Assembly: GCA_003550305.1 (NCBI GenBank)
Contig: QKYT01000353.1
Span: 74,678 to 88,959 of the forward strand
Direction: 5' to 3'
Source: Glomus cerebriforme
Lineage: Eukaryota; Glomeromycota; Glomeromycetes; Glomerales; Glomeraceae
DNA length: 14,282 nt
A program made the position numbers and the translations under genes. Under the pieces are notes generated by a model. It was given only the letters and a program-made list of their open reading frames with translations. It was not told the DNA's origin and searched no databases. Position 1 is the first letter of the stretch. Every line of letters starts with the position of its first letter. Of the stretch, positions 7,455 through 14,282 are shown one piece after another.

Positions 7455-8803
7455 TTATGAATCGGAATATACTACTTCTGCGTTAAAAATAGCGTCAAAA
7501 GTTTCTTCTTCTGGATCAGCTTTTTTTCCCCCTTTGACTCCTTTTCTTTTTGTGATTTTTTTGCTAGTATAATGTAAATAATCTTAGTTTGTGATAAAAT
7601 TAATAAAAACTAATTCAACTTACCGATTGCGAGTTTTTGCCGATTTCATCTAAATCTTCGGGCTGGATTAGATTCATCTCTGCCGAATTTAATAAATAAT
7701 CTAAATTCAGATCTGTTAAACTCGCATCATCATATCGAGTCATTTTATCATTGTTATCGTTGACTCCGTATTCAAGCATTTCGATGTCCGTTGCTTCGTT
7801 TCTGATTTTCTCAGCATCATATGCCTATTCAGGAGTGTTCTCAGGCGGTTTGCTATACGTAAAGTAAGTATCATCATCGTATATTCGCTTCCGCTGCTTT
7901 TTCGCGTGTTGAATTTCCTCAGCAGCGGGGTCTAATACATCCCGAAGTAGGTACTTCAACTATTAAAAACAAAGATAAAATGAAGGCTGAATAAATACTA
8001 AAATAAATAAATAATAATCAATTGCTTTATTACCTTCTCCGAACGCCACCCATGGTCGTATACATGCAAAAATCGCTTGTTATCTGGCAATTTTTGTCAC
8101 GTTTCATCTTCCGAGTCTGATTGTTCGATAGAATGGTACCCATTCTGAACGAGAATCGATAGCAGTTCATCTTTATCGAATTCCTGTAAATTATCATCAT
8201 TTTGCTCGTAAAGCTTGATGGCCGTTTTGAGTCTCCTGTTTTTTTTCTGTCGAATGTATAAAGATTAATTGTTAAATAACTCAAAAAGAATTATATTAAA
8301 ATAAAATACTACTCACTTCGGACAAGCAGGCATTTATGTGCATATGTCAGTCATCTCTGTCTAATTGGCCCGATTGTCGCTTTCTTATTCTGTCTCTTTT
8401 ATGCTTATGTATNGATTGTAACCAATTAGACAATTGAGTGACCGACAGATTATAATGCTCACTCATCAATTTCTTTAATTCAGAATCAATTTCTTGTAGA
8501 TCTTATCTGATTGTTCGACGAAAGTCTTGTCATAATCTAACGTGTATTCATCGGGGATTTGGCCTTTCAAAATATGTTTCATTTCGGACTAAATAACAAA
8601 AAAATTAAAATTGAATAGTAAAAAGGCTGTATACATAAGTTCGATTACAAACTAACGATTCTTACCCTCGCTGCTATATCGTTAGCTTCGTCTGGAAATC
8701 TTTCTTTTAATTTTAATCTTTTTTTAGATCGTTCTGTTAGCGAAGGATTAGTAATTGATTGAGATATACGAATTTGTCAGCTATTGTATTTATTTTTTTT
8801 CAT
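7455..8803 (-). pseudogene. Five-exon pseudogene of unknown function
   Basis: Not recognised. Exons on the minus strand: 8803-8666, 8588-8317, 8246-8034, 7959-7624, 7563 to about 7455. The introns are 77, 70, 74 and 60 nt with GT-AG ends (donors GTAAGA, GTGAGT, GTAATA, GTAAGT). Joining exons 1-4 keeps one protein-like frame, which fixes the model; the start is the ATG at 8801-8803. The product would be about 355 residues: a basic N-terminus (LTERSKKRLKLK), a helix plus basic patch in exon 2 (LSNWLQSIHKHKRDR, faintly like a homeodomain recognition helix), a middle with HVYDHGWRSEKLKYLLRD, and an acidic Asp/Asn-rich exon 4. Breaks: TGA at 8777, 8347 and 8097, TAG at 7825, a one-base shift near 8500, and an exon 5 that is out of phase (phase 0 would stop at 7516). 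Function could be DNA binding, but that is a guess. It has the same orientation as the Helitron upstream. Confidence 0.65.
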
Positions 8804-9387
8804 CACTCATTAATAAAGTACTGTGAATATTCTTCTCGCTTATTACCAGATAAAAACTACAAAATCCCGAGACTGTGAAGCGCATCACGATCTCAAAGTT
8901 TAGCACTTTTTTTATATGAAGTATGATTTTTGTAATCTGGTGTGACAGTCTGACAAACATCTGTATTAAGTCAGTTGCATAACTGATTAACTGATGAGTC
9001 ACCAATCTGTGTGACAATTGATTTCTCATTAGTCTGGAGCATTAGCGTAGGACTATATATTTCTAGGCCTGGTGTACGTTTGTCCGCCCGCTTGCTTTTT
9101 GAGTCAATGTTAATTTTTTCCAATTTTGTGATTACCTCCGTTTGATTTTCCTAAAATGGTAAGTGTCTGCATTTGATTTGATTTATTGATTTACTTTTTT
9201 TTATTTGTATTTTGCTTAAAACGAAATTTTTTGTAAATGCTTTTTAGTTTTTATTTTCAATTTCTTTTATTTGTATTTTACTCAAAATAAAACAAAACTT
9301 TTGTATAAATAAATAGTTAAATAAATAAATAAATAAATACTTTATCGTTATAAAAGAATAAAAAAAAAGGTGTTTTGTTTCAAAGTG
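8804..9387. other. Non-coding spacer between spliced pseudogene and Helitron 3' end
   Basis: This holds the 5' flank of the spliced pseudogene and the 3' flank of the Helitron frame. Visible: two direct copies (about 9201-9239 and 9267-9310) of a block starting TTATTTGTATTTT, and a TAAA microsatellite at 9318-9339. A Helitron 3' end (hairpin followed by CTRR, minus strand) should lie here if the element is complete, but no hairpin is clear. The minus-strand frame through 8790-9029 is probably chance. Confidence 0.5.
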
Positions 9388-11040
9388 TCATATTCCGTGT
9401 ACTGTGTGATTGACTTCTTGCTGTGGTATCAACGTGAGTAGCCGTGCTTCTTCTTCCTTTCGTTCTTGCAATCTTTTGCTACTCTTTATACGTTGAAGTT
9501 TATCGAGACTAAAAGGTTTAAAGCATATATCTTGAAGTGAATGAACTCGTGATATCGCAACGAATGAAAGTCCGGCCACGAATTCTTTATTTTCATCTTT
9601 GGTAGGGTGAGTCCCTGACTTTTGTGTACCGTAATTGCCCACGCGAGGCATAAAGGAACTTGTAACCTTGAGCAAGTTATGCCATTCTTACCTTCCCAGG
9701 ACCGTTTTATAGGCACGATCAGAACTACCTCGATCCCTTTCAAAGTCTTTATTGTGTCCCCTTCGTATGTGTTGAATTTTACAAAAACTGCTGTTGGAAG
9801 TGAAGGTAGAACCTGTTCCTCAAATAAAATGTCTTGTATTGTTTCCAAAGCACCGTTAACTAGCCCGTATTTGGTCCAGATGTTTACTGTTAATATCATG
9901 CATGAGCCTTTAGCCAGTAACAATTCAGCTTCGAGTCCCTTAGCTGCATCTGATTTGGCTTTTTTGGCTTCGTGTCTACCTGTATGCTTGGCTAAAATCT
10001 TGGCCACAAGTCAGTTCAATGATCGAAGCGTTTCTGTGTTAACTCTATTTACGTCATTCCATATGGTTAGTATTAAAATGGCGTCTGAAAATTGTTCACG
10101 TTCTATTGTATCGAGCCTTTCTTCGAATCTAATGCACAGTTTTTTCCAATCGTTTAGGTGGCTTTCTCCTTCACGTAATCTCAAAAGTATATCTCGAAAT
10201 TCCTGTTGCTCTTCGCTTTCACCTGATTGTCTTTGTACGATGTCAAGTTTGTACACTTCCCTGAATTCTTTGTAAGCTGCTATCCCATCATTTGATCTTG
10301 TATCATGCGATAGATTGTTAGCGTACATGGGAAGATTAAGAACAGGTGGCAATTGACCGAAATCGCCAAACAGTATTATGGATCTTCCGCCAAAAGCTTC
10401 GTTCTTATTTTTGGGTGTTGCCTGTCTTAATCTCATGTCAATCAGTGAAAGCATTCGTCATCCTACCATACTTTTTTTGTTAATGATTATGTAAGTAACG
10501 TCTTGTAATCTCCCCCTGTAGTTGTTTCAGCCGAATACCATCTAACTCGAACTTTTTATTGTCAACTATCAGTACAGATAATGTGAAATGAACTGTCACA
10601 CCATTTATGTTGTATGCCACGACGCCAGTAGGTGCGATAACCCATACTGGCGTGTTTGAACCATTTCCTGCCATTATATTAAGTTGCTTTCGAATCGCTT
10701 TGATTAAGTAAGATTTTCCAGTACCGGCAGTATCCATAATTATTAATCGTAACAGTTCTACGCGATTTTCTGTGAGTATTTCTTGGTAATGCTTTTCTAT
10801 TCAGTTGAATACTATCTTTTGCTTTTGGTTTAATTTTTGTATATCGACATTGTTGTCATTATTTCCTCGACTTGTCTTTTTGCTGTTTGTTGAGACTTGT
10901 TTTATAAATTCACGCGCGTTTGATATGTCATCAACTGAATAGTTTTGTCATGCATCATTTATCCAATCGTAATTCTGATCCATATCCCTGGTTCCCAAAT
11001 CCGATGAGCTAATTATTCTTGTGTTTGGGCCCATCTCTGC
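9388..11040 (-). pseudogene. Helitron PIF1-like helicase domain, catalytic residues mutated
   Basis: A superfamily 1 5'-3' helicase. Order: a lead-in ending NQKQKIVF, Walker A region DTAGTGKSYLI (10711-10734; the family has Gly where Asp now stands), APTGVVAYNINGVTVH, Walker B region TYIIINKKSMVG (the acidic DE pair is now NK, 10476-10481), GGRSIILFGDFGQLPPV, NIWTKYGLVNGA, AWAITVHKSQGLTL, then GLSFVAISRV and FKPFSLDKL near the C-terminus. Stops: TGAs in the lead-in, at 10458 and at 10011. Frameshifts lie between the Walker A and Walker B segments (near 10500) and near 9600, just after the HKSQG motif. With both Walker motifs damaged, ATP hydrolysis would be lost even without the stops. Confidence 0.85.
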
Positions 11041-11752
11041 AAGATACATCCAGTCATTACGGTATTCTTCTTGTTCTTCGTCTTTCTCTTCTTCATATTG
11101 GCTTTCTTCATCTTCGATGCTCTATTCTTCATTGTCAATAGCTTGCCCAACAAATCCATTGCATCACTATTTATCATTTCAAGATGTTGTGTGTATACCG
11201 TTGACCATGGAATATTGTCAGTTTCTTTGATTTGTTGAATACTATGGTGTGGAATGTGAAGTAGTACCTTGATCCTGCAGAATTCTTCCCAATGTTCTCC
11301 ATTACGCAGTGATGATGGCCGTGGCCAAAGCCATACGATGTTTTCTTTGGTGCACTTTTTCCATACGCTGTTGACCATTTTGTGAGTCAGGTAAAGCTTA
11401 AAAAGCAAAAAATCTTTGAGACCGGTGGGTCGATCCCAGTACTTTTTAATGTGTGATTGTGTCATACGTCCTGTTTCTTTGATATATCTCAGTGTTTCAT
11501 CATTTTTGGTAGTACCAGTTCCACAAATCCACCTCGCAGCCTCTTCGTTAAGATTTANAGTAACGAAATTTCTGCTGCTGTGATATAAGGGAATACCTAG
11601 GAGAAGGTGGCAGGTTTCTTGCGCTGAGATATCTCTTTCGGCAACGCTGGTGAGTAAAAGTTTCTGTATTGATGAGAGCGATGAATCGGTATCGTTGCTA
11701 TTATTGAGTATTTGGTTGAATATTTTGGAGAATGTTGCTGATCGGGTTCAGA
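11013..11752 (-). pseudogene. Helitron protein, Rep-to-helicase linker
   Basis: One long open stretch, about 240 codons, from near 11750 to a TAG or frame break at 11013; it is the least damaged part of the element. It includes ERDISAQETCHLLLGIPLYH, a segment conserved in Helitron proteins, then NLNEEAARW, YWDRPTGLKDF, KLYLTHK, CTKENIVWLWPRPSSLRNG, and EEFCRIKVLLHIPHHS. It ends in a Lys-rich low-complexity tail (KKANMKKRKTKNKK) where the acidic spacer of relatives would lie, which suggests a frame change near 11140. One N (11558) falls in a codon. Function: connects nuclease and helicase; no separate activity known. Confidence 0.7.
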
Positions 11753-12957
11753 TTTACTAGCGTACTTCGATATATATTGTAAAGTCACGTGAATGCTGAG
11801 AATTGGCTTGAGGTTTACATTTGCTCTCCAACCTTGCAGTTGGAGTCTGTTATGTGGATTTATTAATCAATCATTTCTCTTCGTTATTAATTCTGGCTGT
11901 CCGTTCTTGTTCTCCCGGATGATCGTGTGGTCACTGCACTCCTTTGGATGGCCAAATCTACATATTTCTTGTCCTTTTTTCACTCGAAGACAATACGACG
12001 CGTTACATATTGTGTGCCGTTATAATTTATTGATTAATTCTATATAATCCTGTATCTTGTCATCAATTTCGTTAGGTTTTTTTGGCATGGGTGACACTCG
12101 GACCTTGCTGCATTTATTCTAGGATTGGATGTAGTAACAATCGAATCTATGTAACTTATTACGCTTTTCATGTTATTTTTGTCCTTCTTCATGATGTTCC
12201 AATCGATAGTGGGTGCGTTCCACTTCTTTGCTATTCCATGAATATGTACACTTCTGCAGTGTTGCTATTCGTATCGATACCAGTAGTCTTCTATGTCCCA
12301 TTGTGGTATCAAAACGTCGGTAAGAAATTTTTCGAATTGTTGAGTGAAAAACCAGGTTGCAATATATGGGTTATCAACAATGTTTTGTTGTCGTTGCTTG
12401 GCTGTCTCCAACTCATCTCCTTCATTTATGCTATTTGGCATTAATTTGTGTAACTCTGGCCAATAAAGATCTGTAGCACTGAACATAAAAAATATTAGAC
12501 CTTGGTGCCCGATTTGTTTAATAAGGTCCGACAGTTCATTTCTCCATGCCATCCAGAATTGATGTGATCCTCTTATCTCTTCTCCGTATCTCATTATCTT
12601 GTCTGCAAGTTGTTTATTTCCATTTTCTATCATTTCCTGGATATCAGTGACCTCCAGTTGACTATCGTTCAGATTCTGTCAAATGTACACCTTTCCTTCC
12701 TGCAAGGCCCTCCATCTCATCATGGAATTTAGAGTGAAGTACCTCNATCGTGCGTGCTGTGCAAATCTTCCNTCTTTATACCAAAGCAAATGTTTGAAGT
12801 ACTCGGCTGGTTTTATATCCCTAACTCATTCGGACCTTAGATCAGCTTTACCGTATGGATAAAGTGTTGGGAATGCTCTTGCAATATAGCCAGGTATTTG
12901 AAATTCGTTAATTGGGCTACCTTCGATCTCTGGCCACATTATGGGTGCATCGTTGCT
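11753..12957 (-). pseudogene. Helitron Rep (HUH endonuclease) domain, broken
   Basis: This should nick DNA at the element ends and join strands through tyrosines. The Helitron_like_N part reads PGYIARAFPTLYPYGKADL, then RGSHQFWMAWRNEL, a region ending FEKFLTDVLIPQWDIEDYWYRYE. After a TAG at 12265-12267 come the metal-binding HUH residues HIH (12238-12246) followed by G. The two-tyrosine motif Y-ISK-Y is at 11762-11776 and is followed by ASKSEP. Catalytic residues are thus still present. Breaks: TGAs within the 12957-12265 part, the TAG above, frame changes near 12020-12060 and just after ASKSEP. N bases lie at 12746 and 12772. Confidence 0.8.
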
Positions 12958-13755
12958 TTATATTCGGTTAAGTGTATCACTAATTGCAGTAGTCTCTCGG
13001 AGTGTTGATGTGATTGAAGGAACAAATGTGCTTGATATTGTCTCATCATTGCTTTCGTCATCGATCGAACCTTCTTCAGCTGATTGATCAATGTGGATTT
13101 GAGGGAGTAGATCGATTACAAATCTGTTTTCGGGTAAAATTTGTATGATTTTGTGGTTGATATTTATGTTTTCATAGTACTTATTGTTAGATTTTAACCA
13201 TAACAATGTGCGTACGACTCTGTTTCTGCATATGATAAAATCTCTGAATTCAACTAAATTGGTTGCTAATTGCCTTCGTACTAGGAGCACATTTAATGTG
13301 GATGGATGTTTTAGAAGTCATGTTGTGAATTTTGTTACATCTTGTGGAAAATTAATGACATTACCCTTATAACCAGTTTGGCCTCCTTTGAGCTGATAAA
13401 CTGTCATTACAGTGAAAATTTGCACTATCAGCATCTCTTCTACTTCCGTCAGCCCTTTGATTTCCTCAGATACTTTACCTGGATCTATGTTGTTTTCTTC
13501 TGAAAATTTCTTTGGTGTTGTCTTTTCTGTATGACAATAACGGCACTTTCCCTTAACAAGCGTCATCCCTGGAATTCTTTCGTTGCATGCGGGACATACG
13601 TTGTACTCGATATTGTTAATTTTATTCTGGAAGTTCTGCAAGATACATTTTTCGTGCGCGTTGATGTTGATGGCTGAGTGGTTGGGATTGTTTATCTCAG
13701 AGATACTTTGTTGAACGTTTATGTCCGTATTTACTGATTGATTTTGTACTGTCAT
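12958..13755 (-). pseudogene. Helitron protein, DUF6570-like region with CxxC motifs
   Basis: The first part (13755-13318) has an Asn/Gln-rich leader and then CPAC...CRYC, a probable zinc-binding four-cysteine set. GLTEVEEMLIVQIFTVM follows, then LKGGQ.GYKGNVINFPQDV, the pattern I associate with DUF6570, which precedes the Rep domain in many fungal and animal Helitrons. After an in-frame stop at 13318 the homologous reading continues (13290-12958) with VLLVRRQLATNLVEFRDF, and later an acidic, Ser/Thr-rich spacer (SAEEGSIDDESNDE). A TAA at 12958-12960 ends this piece. The role of DUF6570 is not known; the zinc-binding idea is inference. Confidence 0.7.
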
Positions 13756-14048
13756 TTCGTCATTTCTTTCAGTTATTTGCCTTTGAAGTTTGTGTCTTCA
13801 GTTGTTATCCTGGTTAAGACAATTCTCACGTTCCTCTGCAGTCTTGGTGGTTCTTTTTTGCTTTTATCTTTCGCGCACACTCGTAAGTCATTTTTCCCGT
13901 TTTTCTTTTGTTTCTTCCACTCTTTTTTGCCATTTTCGATCACGTTCGATCTGAGTCGCTCTTCCCGTTGTTCATCTGTCTCATTTTTTTTGCTTTTACG
14001 TTTTCATAGTGTCTCTAAATTCTCAGTGTAAAGGTTTTGATTGCTCAT
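13756..14048 (-). pseudogene. Helitron protein, charged N-terminal region
   Basis: From the ATG at 14046-14048 the translation is rich in Lys, Arg, Glu and Gln (DEQREERLRS near the start, later a REERENCL-like stretch), typical of the highly charged, probably helical N-terminus of Helitron proteins. A TGA lies 15 codons in. The protein-like reading then switches frame at least twice before joining the next region, with a further in-frame stop. On the minus strand CTATAAATA occurs about 10 bases before the ATG. That is too close for a normal TATA box unless a downstream start is used. Confidence 0.5.
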
Positions 14049-14282
14049 GTTTTTTATTTATAGATGTATGGTTTTTACCGAAGAAGATTATTATTTCGCT
14101 ATTCAGTTGGTTGTAAATAGGAAAAAAAAAAGAAATTGGTTATTCCTGAAGAGCATTTTATCTGATTTGCGCTCAACAAATTCAAATTGTGTTAACAATA
14201 ATTTCAAAATAATAGGAATTCTTGTTAGGGATTAGATTAGTTGAGATCAGTTTATGTTTCATATGTTCATAATTTGTCATCG
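14049..14282. other. Upstream flank of the Helitron frame
   Basis: AT-rich, with an A-run near 14120-14131. The 5' TC end of the Helitron could be here or beyond the window, but no diagnostic sequence is visible. The plus-strand frame 14041-14235 is not protein-like. Confidence 0.4.

Larger units (their letters stand above)
9388..14048 (-). mobile_element. Dead autonomous-type Helitron (rolling-circle transposon), borders undefined
   Basis: The minus strand encodes, in order, a charged N-terminus, a DUF6570-like cysteine-containing region, a Helitron Rep (HUH endonuclease) domain, a linker and a PIF1-like superfamily 1 helicase. This is the single-protein architecture of autonomous Helitrons, which transpose as single-stranded or circular intermediates using Rep nicking and 5'-3' unwinding. 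The frame would be about 1,550 codons, a normal length for the family. It starts at an ATG at 14046-14048 and ends at 9388. Many stops and several frameshifts make it non-functional. The TC...CTRR termini and 3' hairpin were not found, so the true element extends beyond the given limits on one or both sides. Confidence 0.85.

Noticed and set aside
8790..9029. Minus-strand 79-codon frame upstream of the spliced pseudogene
   Set aside because: It is not in the frame of exon 1, shows no conserved pattern, and most likely covers the 5' flank by chance.
9063..9066. CTAG as the Helitron 3' terminus
   Set aside because: It follows a GC-richer stretch on the minus strand, but no stable hairpin 10-12 nt before it could be drawn, so the end cannot be placed there.
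9622..10275. Plus-strand 217-codon frame
   Set aside because: It is exactly antisense to the PIF1 helicase, whose motifs are clear on the minus strand.
12082..12444. Plus-strand hydrophobic frame resembling a membrane protein
   Set aside because: It is antisense to the Rep domain; the hydrophobicity is a by-product of the opposite strand.

Overview
The window looks like nuclear DNA of a fungus, most likely an arbuscular mycorrhizal fungus (Glomeromycotina, Rhizophagus-like). The reasons are strong AT richness, sparse degraded coding, abundant short inverted-repeat elements, a gene with four short GT-AG introns, and a fungal/plant-type Helitron with DUF6570, Rep and PIF1 helicase regions. Single N bases (for example 7233, 7325, 8413, 11558, 12746, 12772) point to a draft assembly. 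I see no intact gene anywhere. No tRNA, rRNA or CRISPR array was recognised. All taxonomic and family calls come from reading the translations; no search was run.

Layout. 1-1926: non-coding, repeat-rich (degenerate tandem and direct repeats, hairpins, one inverted-repeat element at 1639-1820). 1927-2288 (-): decayed unrecognised gene. 2354-6193 (+): a family-B DNA polymerase pseudogene, about 1,100 codons once two insertions are discounted, resembling the asfarvirus-type branch of nucleocytoplasmic large DNA virus polymerases. It carries recognisable 3'-5' exonuclease and palm motifs but is broken by stops, frameshifts and two non-autonomous transposon-like insertions (4280-4422, hAT-like; about 4655-4967, a near-perfect long palindrome). 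6194-7454: AT-rich DNA with palindromes, short repeats and a small unrecognised reading frame (6559-6801, -). 7455-8803 (-): a five-exon pseudogene of unknown function. 8804-9387: non-coding. 9388-14048 (-): a full-length but dead Helitron replicase/helicase, in order charged N-terminus, DUF6570-like region, Rep with HUH and two-tyrosine motifs, linker, PIF1-like helicase.

The pieces do not form a pathway. The window reads as a graveyard: an endogenised viral polymerase fragment, small elements that landed in it, a decayed spliced gene and a dead Helitron. A shared theme is that nearly all nonsense codons, and the lost catalytic residues of the helicase, can be explained by C-to-T or G-to-A transitions. 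Several PolB frameshifts sit in A-runs, so some breaks could be sequencing errors.
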